This document shows, in pieces, positions 43,904 to 57,292 of a stretch of DNA of 64,000 bases. Position numbers and translations under genes: made by a program. Each line of letters begins with the position of its first letter. The first letter of the stretch is position 1. The notes below the pieces were generated by a model. That model saw only the letters and a list, made by a program, of their open reading frames with translations, was not told where the DNA came from and searched no databases. Source of the DNA: Triticum aestivum (lineage: Eukaryota > Streptophyta > Magnoliopsida > Poales > Poaceae). The stretch is from assembly GCF_018294505.1 (NCBI RefSeq), contig NC_057808.1, forward strand, positions 229,707,780 to 229,771,779. The letters run 5' to 3'.

Positions 43904-46900
43904 TGTGACGCCCCCGATTTGACCGTACACTAATCATGCACGCAAATGTGTACGATCAAGGTCAGGGACTCATGGGAAGATATCACAACACAACTCTACA
44001 ACATAATTAAGTCATACAAGCATCATAATACAAGCCAGGGGCCTCGAGGGCTCGAATACAAGTGCTCGATCACAGACGAGTCAGCGGAAGCAACAATATC
44101 TGAGTACAGACATAAGTTAAACAAGTTTTGCCTTAAGAAGGCTAGCACAAAAGTAGCAACGATCGAAGAGGCAAGGCCTCCTGCCTGGGACCTCCTAACT
44201 ACTCCTGGTCGTCGTCAGCGGCCTGCACGTAGTAGTAGGCACCTCCAGTGCCGTGGGAGTCGTCGTCGACGGTGGCGTCTGGCTCCTGGACTCCAACATC
44301 TGGTTGCGACAACCAGATAGAAAGGAAAGGGGAAAAAAGAGGGAGAGAAGCAACCGTGAGTACTCATCCAAAGTACTCGCAAGCAAGGAGCTACACTACA
44401 TATGCATGGGTATATGTGTAAAGGGGCATATCAGTGGACTGAACTGCAGAATGCCAGAATAAAAGGGGGATAGCTAGTCCTGTCGAAGACTACGCTTCTG
44501 GACATCTCCATCTTGCAGCATGTAGAAGAGAGTAGATTGAAGTCCTCCAAGTAGCATCGCATAGCATAATCCTACCCGGCAATCCCCTCCTCGTCGCCCT
44601 GTTAGAGAGCGATCACCGGGTTGTATCTGGCACTTGGAAGGGTGTATTTTATTCAGTATCCAGTTCTAGTTGTCATAAGGTCAAGGTACAACTCCGGGTC
44701 GTCCTTTTACCGAGGGACACGGCTATTCGAATAGATAAACTTCCCTGCAGGGGTGCACCACATAACCCAACACGCTCGATCCCAATTGGCCGGACACACT
44801 TTTCTGGGTCATGCCCGGCCTCGTAAGATCAACGCGTCGCAGCCCCACCTAAGCACAACAGAGCGGTCAGCACGCCGGTCTAATCCTAAGCGCGCAGGGG
44901 TCTGGGCCCATCGCCCTATGCACACCTGCACGTTGCGAACGCGGCCGCGAGCAGACCTAGCAACCCACACGATCACGGCGGTTACGTCAAAGCGGTCCAA
45001 CACGGCGCGCGCCACTCAGTCGCTGACGTCACGAGGGCTTCGGCTGTTACCACGACGCCGGGATACCCATAACTACTCCCGCGTAGATGGCTAGTGCGTA
45101 TAGACCAAATGGCCAGACTCAGATCAAATACCAAGATCTCGTTAAGCGTGTTAAGTATCCGCGAACGCCGACCAGGGCCAGGCCCACCTCTTACCTAGGC
45201 GGTCTCAACCTGCCCTGTCGCTCCGCCACAAAGATCCACTTGCGGGTACTCCTACGAGCCAACCCGACTTTAATCATCACATGTGTCATGTATATAGTAT
45301 ATAAGTATATGCCCGCGTTCACCGCCCAGGTGATCACGGCCCGATAGTATAGCACAGCAGACGGACAAGAATGTAGGGCCACTGATGGAAATCTAGCATC
45401 CTATACTAAGCATGTAGGATTGCAGGTAAAGGTATCAACAGTAGTAGCAAGGATAGGCTATGCATCAGAATAGGATATCGAAAAGCAGTAACATGCTACA
45501 CTACCAATGCAAGCAGTATAGAGGAGAGTAGGCGATATCTGGTGATCAAGGGGGGGGGCTTGCCTGGTTGCTCTGGCAAGTAGGAGGGGTCGTCGACTCC
45601 GTAGTCGAACTGGGCAGCAGCAGTGTCGGTCTCGTAGTCTACCGGAGAGAAGAGGGGGAAGAAACAGTAAATACAATGCAAACATAAGCATGACGATGCG
45701 TGACATGACAATGAGCGGTGCTAGGGGTGTCCTAACGCGACAGTAGGTGGTACCGGCGAAGGGGGGGAACATCCGAGAAGTATTCCTGATGTTTTGCGTT
45801 TTCGGACAGATGGACCGGAGGGGGAAAGTTGCGAGTTCGATAGGTTAGGGAGGTGCGGTGGACGAACGGACTGCGTAATCGGATTCGTCTCGTCGTTCTA
45901 AGCAATTTTCATGTTGGAAATATTTTAATCCGAGTTACGGATTAAAAGATATGATTTTATAAAGATTTTATTAATTTCTGGAATTTAATTAAATATTTAA
46001 TTTAATTCGAAATTTGGATTTATGACATCAGCATGATGTCATGCTGACATCAGCAGTCAACAGGGGTTGACTAAGTCAAACTGACATGTGGGTCCAGTGG
46101 GACCCACCTGTCATTCACTGTTAAGGTTAATTAGGGTTTAGCTAATTAATTATTATTTAATTAAATTAAACAGGATTAATTAACTTAATTAATTAATTTA
46201 TTTAGTTAATTAATTAATTAAAATTATTTTTATTTATTTATTTATTAATCTTTATTAATTAAATTATTATTATTATTATTATTTTATTTATTGTTATTAT
46301 TATTATTATTATTATTTTTATTATATTTATTATTAATAAACGTTCTGGTGGGCTAGGCCCCGTTGTCCAGTGGCCTAGGTGGGGCGAGGCCCACCTGGCA
46401 GCGGCCCAGAGGGGGCGATGCGGGTGCTGTTTCGGGCGCGGGTGCGAGCGTTCGCGCAGCGGGCGCACGGGCGCCAGCCCGAACAGAGGCGCACCCGACC
46501 GGGCGCTGCGAGGCGGCAGGGAGCTCCGGCGAGGGGGGGTACGGCGCGCGGGCGGGCAAGGGCACCGACGGGGCGAACGGATCCGTGGCGGGCGGAGCAG
46601 AAGTGGCATGGCACCAGGGCGAGGACGGGAGGAGCGCCGGGCGGCACCGGAGCGGGGCGCGGGGAGCGGCAGCAACGGTGGCGGGCTCGGCGGCAGGTGC
46701 AGGCGGAGTTGCCGCAGGGCTCGGGGGCGCGCGAGGCGCGGCAGACCGGAGCGGTGAGGGGGGGGCAGCGCGTGCGGGCGGTAGCAGGGGAAGCGGGCGG
46801 CAAGGCGGGCACAGCCGGTCGGAGTAGCGCGTGGCCAGGGCGCGGCCGGCCACGGTGAGCGCGGGGACGAAACGCGCGAGGCGCGGCGACAGTCGCGGGG

Positions 46901-47542
46901 GGGTGCGAGGAGAGGGGGCGGGAGCCCGGGGCCTCACCGCGGGTCCGTAGGGATAAGGGCAGTGGGCGCGGGGAGGACGACGGGGACGAGGCGACGAGCT
47001 CGGAGGCGATTCGGTGACGGAGAGGGGCTCCGCGCGGCGACGTCGGTCTCAGGCCGCCGTGGTTGTCGGGGGCGAGGCGGCAGGCGCGGCGACGGGGTCG
47101 AGCCCTCCTCGATCCAGATCGGGGGAGAGGGAGGAGTGAGTGGGATATTTCGGGGGTGGGGGAGGTGTCGGTGGGGGTGGGATAAGGTGAGAGGGGGAGC
47201 GCGGGGTGGGCCGGCCGGCTGGGCCTAGGGTGGCCCAGTTGGGCCAGGTCCAGTGGGGGGGCCTGCTCTTTTTTTTTCCTTTTATTTGTTTTATTTCATT
47301 TAAAGTATTTAGGCATTTTATAAAAATGTGTTCTCTCCACCATAATTACCAGTGTAATATTTGGCACCCACTGAACATTTTTGTTTGAGTTTTTGAAAAC
47401 TTTTATTTTTCACTTTAATTATATTTGAAGTTTGAACTAGGAGTAAGAAAGTAAGGTGATTCAAATGTGATCAAGCCCTGTTTAGCAACATGATTAGCTT
47501 AATCACAGGGAGTTACTGTAGCATGATTATCCGGGCGTCACA
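43904..47542 (-). repeat. LTR of element L (3' LTR in element orientation)
   Basis: The ends are TGTGACGCCC and GGGCGTCACA, a perfect 10-bp inverted repeat. It contains an extremely AT-rich block (46136-46340) next to a GC-rich block (46340-47270). Long frames in the GC block are Pro/Arg/Ala low-complexity and occur on several frames at once, so I do not call them genes. Confidence 0.9.
46136..46340. repeat. TTAATTAA/ATT low-complexity block in the L LTR
   Basis: Runs of TTAATTAA, ATTT and ATT repeats. The other LTR has the same block (53975-54165) with a few length differences. Confidence 0.85.
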
Positions 47543-50500
47543 ATTCTCCTCCACTACAAGAAATCTCGTCCCGAGATTTAAGAGGGGAGTAAGGGGGGAA
47601 GGTTTGGTAACGAATCTAGCGGGTCTTCTCATCCTGGCTTGCACTTCTGGAAGAGGCTGGTCCAATACACTGATGTCTTCATTTCTCTGCTTCGGTCATC
47701 ATGATGAAGTCGGCGTCCTTTCTTCAGGAACTCCATCGTACTTACGAAAGAATAAGGGGTGGGCACTCTGGGAGAACGGGCCTCGACAAGGTTGTCTATC
47801 GGGTCGACAGTATCGAGGAAGGTGGCGAAAGGTAACCCTCGAATCGAAACTTAAGAAAATATCGAGAGCAAAGTAAGGAGGTAACCTGGGAAGTTTCGAG
47901 CGGGCAGGCAATCGTTTGATGCCTGTTATAGGGCGTGAAAGGGTCAAAGCAACGGGAATAAGTATTGTGTCCGATATCAGACCTGAAGGTGGCTCGTGAA
48001 TTACATACGAGGCCAGGTGCGAGGAACAACCTTGAAAACAGGGGGCGTACATAAGAGTCAGGTTTTGATCCTGTGGAACTGTGGGTTATGGGCCCACCAT
48101 GTGGGTTAAAAGTAGGAAGGGCGGTGACATCTTGCACGATCATGATAGCAAGGCATGTCAGAGAGTACCCTGTCAGTTATGTCGGCAACACGTTGGTACC
48201 AAGGGCGAGGGACGAAGAGAACCATTTTCCTGCTCGTTTAAACGAGGCGGTCCAATAGGCAAAGTTCTCGTCCATCGGGGGTTACCGAAAATGTCACCAA
48301 CAATATTAACACGGTCTTACTGACAGAGTTGTACACCAAGGTGTTTACCTAAGCAGGAGAATATTACTGCTTAGATCATATAGTCCACCAGAAAGGTTAA
48401 ATCAAACAATGGAAAGGAAAATATGATTATCAGATTAAACAGAAGAATGGAAAGGAAAATGTGTTTAAACACATATTTCAAGGTTATATCCTTTCCAAGG
48501 ACAAGCAGAGCATGATATCCATGACAAGATATAATGTAGGAAACTCTTTAGGTACGGGAGAGATAATTTCATGACATTACCCATACAATGGTGTTTGGAT
48601 AATTGAGCAGGAAACATTTAGCATTGGGCTTCAAATGTTCCTGTTGAAAAATCGGAGTACCATAGACATGCTTTGAGATAGCATTGACATGGTCAACAGG
48701 TGAAGATCAGAATTTGGAAACAAAAAGGATCCATCAGGAACAACTTATAGAATAAGTCTTACAATTTCCTCATGGAAGAATAGATAACCTTGCTGAAAGG
48801 AAAACTTATAACAATAGGTCCTCCCGCCAGGTGTGCTGGGTATCATCACCTTACCGGGTCATAAATAGGCCAATGTTATAACTCTTGGAAATATGTTCCA
48901 ACCATCATATCTGACCGAGATTCTGATCTGATTGGTGTCAGGGTAACTCAGACTCAGGATGCCTGAGAAGAAAGGTGCAACACAAATTGTCGAAACGACA
49001 TCGGAGATTCTCGGGAGATGAACTATGGAAGCGAGTTCCGGACAAGGGTTCATCTTTACATCAAGGAGAGGTGAGGAGGTGACTGATTGACTCAGCGACA
49101 CTCCATTGAGATTCCCAAAAGATGGATTTCCATCACTATGTGAACAAGGAGATAACATTAGCTAGATTGAATGACTTAATGATGTATGCTCGAGGAAAAC
49201 ATACACAGTTAAACATTGGTCGAAATGTGCACCCGAAATATGGGCTAGGTAGCACAAACAATGCCCGAATGATGATTCATTAAGCCATAGACGTAGAATG
49301 AAACTATAGACCAATAACTTCAAAGCAATAGGGTTGCTAGACGTTTAGAATTTACACATCACAGGCCATTGGTCGGTATTCCTTTTAGAAACAACACGGG
49401 GACCAAGAAAGAATGGTGATGGGGAGAAGTATCACTGTACCAAGATGTCATACGAGGTGGTGAGATTCTTACGACATTCTTGACATAAAAGATGGTAATA
49501 CTCCAAGGTAGAACATATCATAAGCTAGATAGCAAGGAAATCAAGGTACAACACAAAACACGAACAAGTTTGTGTTGAATGGAAGGCAATAAAATGGTCG
49601 ATGATAAAACAAATCATCGAGGGCAAGGATGGTATTTCTCATCCAGAATTTGATAGATATCTTGGAAGAACTCAAATTGTTTGACAATGATCACGACAAA
49701 TTGTCGAGAGGTTTTCAAGAAGATGTAATTGATCGATGATGACATCAAGTCAAAGGAATGATGAAAGCGATAGGTGAATGGAACCAAGGGTACGACACAA
49801 ACTTGAAATCAAGCTTGTTGTTCAAGGCGAACTAATATGACGAGGAAGATCGACGTAAGCTTAGTTCATCATCGAAAGTTGTGTTCCGGGAAGGACCGGG
49901 TAGCACAGTTAAAAAGTTTGCACGATAATGATATAGCCGATAAGGCTAGGAATGACTTGAAGGATTATTAAACTCGTAAGCAACAAAAATTACCTAGAGT
50001 TATTGAATCGGAGTGCGGACTTGATTCACTAATCGGTGTTCTCGGTTGACAAACAACCCAGAGCCCATGAAGTGACAAAGACAAGGTAAGGTAGTACTTC
50101 ATCAAGGTTTATAAGATGTAGTGCAATGGTAAGATATCCCCGAGATACCAGGGGTAACACTCAAAGGTAGATCATAATAGAGGTTGGGCAGGCGTATTGA
50201 CCTGCAGAAGACAGGTGATTTAACTTGTCCAAGCAATGGTATTTAAAGGAGAACATGGTCGGAACCACGATTGCAAAAGGCCAGATCCCAGATATAAGAT
50301 GAACTTATACCAAGGGAATAATTAATATAAGAGAAGCTTTTAATGATAAGATCTACATCGTGTCCATGGGCATGAACACAAAGTTCAAGGTCGACTCCCA
50401 CTTCTTCAATGCATAACCTTCCCTTCGCCTCTCGTATTTTGATAATGACATTAGTTGTCGAAAGTTTTACCTGGTGCAATACCAGATAAGTATGTCCCGC

Positions 50501-51740
50501 GAAATCTTTCGGGCTCACACAGATTAAGGAAGGTATAGGTTCAACCCATCGGGGCATCGAAGAAAGATATACTACAAACTTCAGGAGTAAATAACACAAG
50601 CTCAGAAGTAGAGCATGGTCGACAAAGCAGAGGATACAATTTACCAAAGGCATCATGTATCCGAGGAAAAGCTCACAAGCTTATTTATTATGGAGGACAT
50701 TGGCGGATAAAATCCGACAAAAGGGTCTGGTGGTCCACAAGGGATCTGATGTGAGAATCAGTACTCAACCAAAGGAAGAAAGAATGTAAGGAGATCTGAC
50801 TATAGAAACAACTGACTAACTCAAAGTTTAAGTGCAAAGGAATTATGATTCCCAAATCAGGGGGTCAGAAGCAACGCTCTGATCAAGGATGGATAAGTTG
50901 AGTAGGTTTAGGGGTACAATCGATGGCAATTTGATAGGTCGAGATCCAGCTCACGTTTAAAATGACGTCTGAGCCGGAAGAATGAATTCTAGGATATGAT
51001 TGAGGATTGCGAGCAATCGCAACAAATTGAATCAACGGACTCAAAATGATAATGACAAGAGATGCCAATAAGATTACGAGAATTTTGGGATTGACCATAA
51101 TGCAAGCAAACAAGAATTTCAAGAGCAATAGGCTCCTGAGGATTTTCGGAAGATCGAATAGTATTTTGAAGACTATTGTGGAATACTTGAATCAACTGGG
51201 GATGACCGGATACTCGGTAAGTGCGAGAATTATCCGTAGGGGTATTCAGGTGACAAAGAACAGCAAGGCAGTAAGCTCAAAGGATTCTCAGAATAACAGA
51301 GAGAATTTTGGGGTATCTTGTAATAACAAGATCAACTGGGAAACATTGTATGAATGGCGAGTATACGTGGTTATCCATAGGAGTTTATCGATGAAAGGGA
51401 ATTGCAAAAGCGATGAACACAAGTTCTCGGGTTATCAGCGGAGAGTAACTTCAGGGTCTTCATGTGCAGCAGACGATCATCAGTAATAAGGGGCTCTCCG
51501 GGTGAAAGTGATAACGAGATCCTAATGTTAGATTTAGTAAAAGTCACTTAACCCGAATAGAAGAGAGATCAGAGTCCCAGAGTAAAGACAAGGAGTAAAA
51601 GATCCTAATACCACCCAATGGCGACGTGGGCCCGTAAGCCGCACAGCCATGTTAGTAAAAGTTTTGCAATGTCTAGACTCGACTTCGGCCAAGGAGTGTG
51701 GAAGGGGGTTTCCTACAGGCAGTCGGCTCTGATACCAACT
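47543..51740 (-). other. Interior of element L, no coding domain seen
   Basis: The longest frames are under 150 codons on either strand and show no gag or pol motif. The stretch may be a long untranslated cis-acting region or fully decayed coding DNA. The first is favoured by the young LTRs. Confidence 0.6.
51726..51737 (-). other. Primer-binding site of element L
   Basis: Minus-strand TGGTATCAGAGC, the classic complement of the plant initiator methionine tRNA 3' end, three bases inside the LTR at 51741. Confidence 0.85.
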
Positions 51741-54700
51741 TGTGACGCCCCCGATTTGACCGTACACTAATCATGCACGCAAATGTGTACGATCAAGGTC
51801 AGGGACTCACGGGAAGATATCACAACACAACTCTACAACATAATTAAGTCATACAAGCATCATAATACAAGCCAGGGGCCTCGAGGGCTCGAATACAAGT
51901 GCTCGATCACAGACGAGTCAGCGGAAGCAACAATATCTGAGTACAGACATAAGTTAAACAAGTTTTGCCTTAAGAAGGCTAGCACAAAAGTAGCAACGAT
52001 CGAGGAGGCAAGGCCTCCTGCCTGGGACCTCCTAACTACTCCTGGTCGTCGTCAGCGGCCTGCACGTAGTAGTAGGCACCTCCAGTGCCGTCGGAGTCGT
52101 CGTCGACGGTGGCGTCTGGCTCCTGGACTCCAACATCTGGTTGCGACAACCAGATAGAAAGGAAAGGGGGAAAAAGAGGGAGAGAAGCAACCGTGAGTAC
52201 TCATCCAAAGTACTCGCAAGCAAGGAGCTACACTACATATGCATGGGTATATGTGTAAAGGGGCATATCAGTGGACTGAACTGCAGAATGCCAGAATAAA
52301 AGGGGGATAGCTAGTCCTGTCGAAGACTACGCTTCTGGACATCTCCATCTTGCAGCATGTAGAAGAGAGTAGATTGAAGTCCTCCAAGTAGCATCGCATA
52401 GCATAATCCTACCCGGCAATCCCCTCCTCGTCGCCCTGTTAGAGAGCGATCACCGGGTTGTATCTGGCACTTGGAAGGGTGTATTTTATTCAGTATCCAG
52501 TTCTAGTTGTCATAAGGTCAAGGTACAACTCCGGGTCGTCCTTTTACCGAGGGACACGGCTATTCGAATAGATAAACTTCCCTGCAGGGGTGCACCACAT
52601 AACCCAACACGCTCGATCCCAATTGGCCGGACACACTTTTCTGGGTCATGCCCGGCCTCGTAAGATCAACGCGTCGCAGCCCCACCTAAGCACAACAGAG
52701 CGGTCAGCACGCCGGTCTAATCCTAAGCGCGCAGGGGTCTGGGCCCATCGCCCTATGCACACCTGCACGTTGCGAACGCGGCCGCGAGCAGACCTAGCAA
52801 CCCACACGATCACGGCGGTTACGTCAAAGCGGTCCAACACGGCGCGCGCCACTCAGTCGCTGACGTCACGAGGGCTTCGGCTGATACCACGACGCCGGGA
52901 TACCCATAACTACTCCCGCGTAGATGGTTAGTGCGTATAGACCAAATGGCCAGACTCAGATCAAATACCAAGATCTCGTTAAGCGTGTTAAGTATCCGCG
53001 AACGCCGACCAGGGCCAGGCCCACCTCTTACCTAGGCGGTCTCAACCTGCCCTGTCGCTCCGCCACAAAGATCCACTTGCGGGTACTCCTACGAGCCGAC
53101 CCGACTTTAATCATCACATGTGTCATGTATATAGTATATAAGTATATGCCCGCGTTCACCGCCCAGGTGATCACGGCCCGATAGTATAGCACAGCAGACG
53201 GACAAGAATGTAGGGCCACTGATGGAAATCTAGCATCCTATACTAAGCATGTAGGATTGTAGGTAAAGGTATCAACAGTAGTAGCAAGGATAGGCTATGC
53301 ATCAGAATAGGATATCGAAAAGCAGTAACATGCTACACTACCAATGCAAGCAGTATAGAGGAGAGTAGGCGATATCTGGTGATCAAGGGGGGGCTTGCCT
53401 GGTTGCTCTGGCAAGTAGGAGGGGTCGTCGACTCCGTAGTCGAACTGGGCAGCAGCAGTGTCGGTCTCGTAGTCTACCGGAGAGAAGAGGGGGAAGAAAC
53501 AGTAAATACAATGCAAACATAAGCATGACGATGCGTGACATGACAATGAGCGGTGCTAGGGGTGTCCTAACGCGACAGTAGGTGGTACCGGCGAAGGGGG
53601 GGAACATCCGAGAAGTATTCCCGATGTTTTGCGTTTTCGGACAGATGGACCGGAGGGGGAAAGTTGCGAGTTCGATATGTTAGGGAGGTGCGGTGGACGA
53701 ACGGACTACGTATTCGGATTCGTCTCGTCGTTCTAAGCAATTTTCATGTTGGAAATATTTTAATCCGAGTTACGGATTAAAAGATATGATTTTATAAAGA
53801 TTTTATTAATTTCTGGAATTTAATTAAATATTTAATTTAATTCGAAATTTGGATTTATGACATCAGCATGATGTCATGCTGACATCAGCAGTCAACAGGG
53901 GTTGACTAAGTCAAACTGACATGTGGGTCCAGTGGGACCCACCTGTCATTCACTGTTAAGGTTAATTAGGGTTTAGCTAATTAATTATTATTTAATTAAA
54001 TTAAACAGGATTAATTAACTTAATTAATTAATTTATTTAGTTAATTAATTAATTAAAATTATTTTTATTTATTTATTTATTAATCTTTATTAATTAAATT
54101 ATTATTATTATTATTTTATTTATTGTTATTATTCTTATTATTATTATTATATTTATTATTAATAAACGTTCTGGTGGGCTAGGCCCCGTTGTCCAGTGGC
54201 CCAGGTGGGGCGAGGCCCACCTGGCAGCGGCCCAGAGGGGGCGATGCGGGTGCTGTTTCGGGCACGGGTGCGAGCGTTCGCGCAGCGGGCGCACGGGCGC
54301 CAGCCCGAACAGAAGCGCACCCGACCGGGCGCTGCGAGGCGGCAGGGAGCTCCGGCGAGGGGGGGTACGGCGCGCGGGGCGGGCAAGGGCACCGACGGGG
54401 CGAACGGATCCGTGGCGGGCGGAGCAGAAGTGGCACGGCACCAGGGCGAGGACGGGAGGAGCGCCGGGCGGCACCGGAGCGGGGCGCGGGGAGCGGCAGC
54501 AACGGTGGCGGGCTCGGCGGCAGGTGCAGGCGGAGTTGCCGCAGGGCTCGGGGGCGCGCGAGGCGCGGCAGACCGGAGTGGTGAGGGGGGGCAGCGCGTG
54601 CGGGCGGTAGCAGGGGAAGCGGGCGGCAAGGCGGGCACAGCCGGTCGGAGTAGCGCGTGGCCAGGGCGCGGCCGGCCGCGGTGAGCGCGGGGACGGAACG

Positions 54701-55379
54701 CGCGAGGCGCGGCGACAGTCGCGGGGGGGGGGTGCGAGGAGAGGGGGCGGGAGCCCGGGGCCTCACCGCGGGTCCGTAGGGATAAGGGAAGTGGGCGCGG
54801 GGAGGACGACGGGGACGAGGCGACAAGCTCGGAGGCGATTCGGTGACGGAGAGGGGCTCCGCGCGGCGACGTCGGTCTCAGGCCGCCGTGGTTGTCGGGG
54901 GCGAGGCGGCAGGCGCGGCGACGGGGTCGAGCCCTCCTCGATCCAGATCGGGGGAGAGGGAGGAGTGAGTGGGATATTTCGGGGGTGGGGGAGGTGTCGG
55001 TGGGGGTGGGATAAGGTGAGAGGGGGAGCGCGGGGTGGGCCGGCCGGCTGGGCCTGGGGTGGCCCAGTTGGGCCAGGTCCAGTGGGGGGGGCCTGCTCTT
55101 TTTTTTTCTGTTTTCCTTTTATTTGTTTTATTTCATTTAAAGTATTTAGGCATTTTATAAAAATGTGTTCTCTCCACCATAATTACCAGTGTAATATTTG
55201 GCACCCACTGAACATTTTTGTTTGAGTTTTTGAAAACTTTTATTTTTCACTTTAATTATATTTGAAGTTTGAACTAGGAGTAAGAAAGGAAGGTGATTCA
55301 AATGTGATCAAGCCCTGTTTAGCAACATGATTAGCTTAATCACAGGGAGTTACTGTAGCATGATTATCCGGGCGTCACA
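51741..55379 (-). repeat. LTR of element L (5' LTR in element orientation)
   Basis: Aligns end to end with 43904-47542 at the same length, with the same 10-bp inverted termini. Differences are mostly in homopolymer runs and single bases. Confidence 0.9.
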
Positions 55380-55384
55380 GAAAT

Positions 55385-55837
55385 ACTCATCTCTATCGTA
55401 TTGCACCTCCCCTTCTCTTCAGGGAAAATCCCAACGTAGCTCACAAGTAGTAGGCACAAACACTAACTAATAGAAAAAATTAGAATCGTTACAGTAGCAA
55501 TAATCATGTTGACTTAAGAAAATAAAAAGAAAGCAAAATATAACTATTGGTTTGCCTCCTGATGTCTACTACACAACTTTATTCTTGTAGACTCTATTGG
55601 GCCTCCAAGCACAGAGTTCTGCAGGACAATAGCAAATTTCCCTCAAGTGGATGACCTAAGGTTTATTGATCCATGTCATTGTGGCTCTTCTGGTCCTTCC
55701 TCGAAGCTTCAGGGGTCTCTTTTTGTCCATAAAAAATCACCCTAAATTTTCATCCCAATCCGAGAACTTTTATTTCTGCCCAAAAAACAACACCACGGTA
55801 GTTCTACTAAAAAACAACGTCAGTTCGGGTTAGTTCC
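55385..55837. other. End of C LTR and older repeat relics
   Basis: 55385-55442 completes the LTR of C. From about 55559 a fragment resembling another LTR start (TGATGTCTACTACACAAC) is present to about 55680. The rest is unassigned AT-rich repeat DNA that continues at 57298 after the solo LTR. No gene seen. Confidence 0.45.
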
Positions 55838-57292
55838 TCATACATCTCCAACATATCTATAATTTTTTATTCTTTCATAAGGTTACATTATCAATCTTGG
55901 ATGTTTCATATACATTTACTAGCAACTTTATATCATTTTTTGGGACTAACCTATTGACATAGTGCCCAGTGCCAGTTGCTGTTTTTGCTTGTTTTTTACT
56001 TTGCAGAATATCAATACCAAATAAGGTCCAAATGCCACGAAACTTTTTGGAGATTTTTTTATGGCAGGAAGACACCCAGAAAGCTTCTGGAGGGCACGAG
56101 GGGACGCTCGTGGAGCCCACTAGGCACCAGGGAGCACCAGCAGCCTCCTGCGCACCTTGGTGGGTAGTGGGGCCACGAGCACTCCCTTGACCTACCTCCG
56201 CCCCTAAAATCCCAGAAACCCTAGAGGAGTCGATGAAATATTTTTTCTGCCACCGCAAGTTCCAGAACCATGAGATGCAATCTTGAGGCCTTTTTGGCAC
56301 TCTTCTGGAGGGGCGACGATCACAGAGGGGTTCTTCATCATCCTTGTTGGCCCTCCGATGATGCGTGAGTAGTTTACCATAGACATACGGGTCCGTAGTT
56401 AGTAGCTAGATGGCTTCTTCTCTCCTTTTGATCTTTAATACAATGTTATCCTCGATGTTCTTGGAGATCTATTTGATGTAACTCTTTTTTGCGGTGTGTT
56501 TGTTGGGATCCGATGAATTGTGAGTTTATGATCAGTTCTATCCATGAATATTATTTTGAATCTTTGCTGAACTCTTTTATGCATGATTGTTATAGCCTCG
56601 TATTTCTTCTCCGATTTATTGGTTTGGTTTTCCCAACTAGATTGATTTATCTTGCCACGAGAAGAGGTGCTTTGTGATGGGTTCGGTCTTGCATTGCTCA
56701 ATCTCAGTGACAGAAAGAGACATGACACGCATGTATCGTTGCTTTTAAGGGTAAAAAGTTTGGTTTTATTCATAGTGAGTTTATCTTGTCTACATCATGT
56801 CATTGTTCTTATTGCATTACTCCCTTTTTCCATGAACTTAATACACTAGGTGCTTCCTATATAGTGGTCGATGTGTGGAGTAATAGTAGTAGATGCAGGC
56901 AGGAGTCGGTCTACTAATCTTGGACGTGATGCCTATGTACATTATCATTGCCTTGGATATCATCATAATTATTTGCTTTCCTATCATATATTAAATCCAA
57001 AATACATTGCTGCAATTTTACTTAATTTATTTTATTTTGTGTTTTTGTCAGAGCAATTTATCAAAACCTATACAATTTAATATATTTCAATACCGTTGAG
57101 GGATTGACAACCCCTCTTACACGTTGGGTTGCAAGTTTTTGTTGTTTGTGTGTAGGTGTTGTTTACATAGTGTTTCTTGGTTCTCCTACTGGATTGGTAA
57201 CCTTGGTTTCATAACTAAGGGAAATACTTACTTTGTTGTGATGCATCATCCTCTCCTCTTTGGGGAATTACCAACGGAGATTACACGCATCA
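55838..57292 (+). repeat. Solo LTR of the element C family (about 1455 bp)
   Basis: It starts TCATACATCTCCAACATATC (two changes from the C LTR start) and ends ATTACACGCATCA. The flanks GTTCC (55833-55837) and GTACC (57293-57297) look like a target duplication with one mutation. No internal sequence adjoins it. It gives the full LTR length that the C copy has lost. Confidence 0.65.

Larger units (their letters stand above)
43904..55379 (-). mobile_element. Element L: complete 11.5-kb long-LTR non-coding retrotransposon (LARD-like)
   Basis: Two LTRs of 3639 bp each enclose 4.2 kb of interior. The target duplication GAAAT is perfect (43899-43903, 55380-55384). On the minus strand the order is LTR, initiator-Met primer site (51737-51726), interior, purine tract (47555-47543, GTGGAGGAGAAT), LTR. 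By eye the LTRs differ at about 20 substitutions and 10 indels, which suggests an insertion well under half a million years old. No coding domain is seen, so it must have moved using another element's enzymes, as described for LARD elements. Confidence 0.88.

Noticed and set aside
44753..45094. 113-codon ORF repeated in both L LTRs (also 52590-52931)
   Set aside because: Duplicated only because the LTR is duplicated. No domain; arginine/threonine-rich frame in an LTR.
46259..46937. Long overlapping ORFs in the GC-rich part of the L LTR (also 54094-54826)
   Set aside because: Pro/Arg/Ala/Gly low-complexity, open in several frames on both strands, inside an LTR. GC content alone explains them.
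48859..51486. Short ORFs in the interior of L as possible gag or pol remains
   Set aside because: None shows a catalytic or zinc motif, and they are scattered on both strands.
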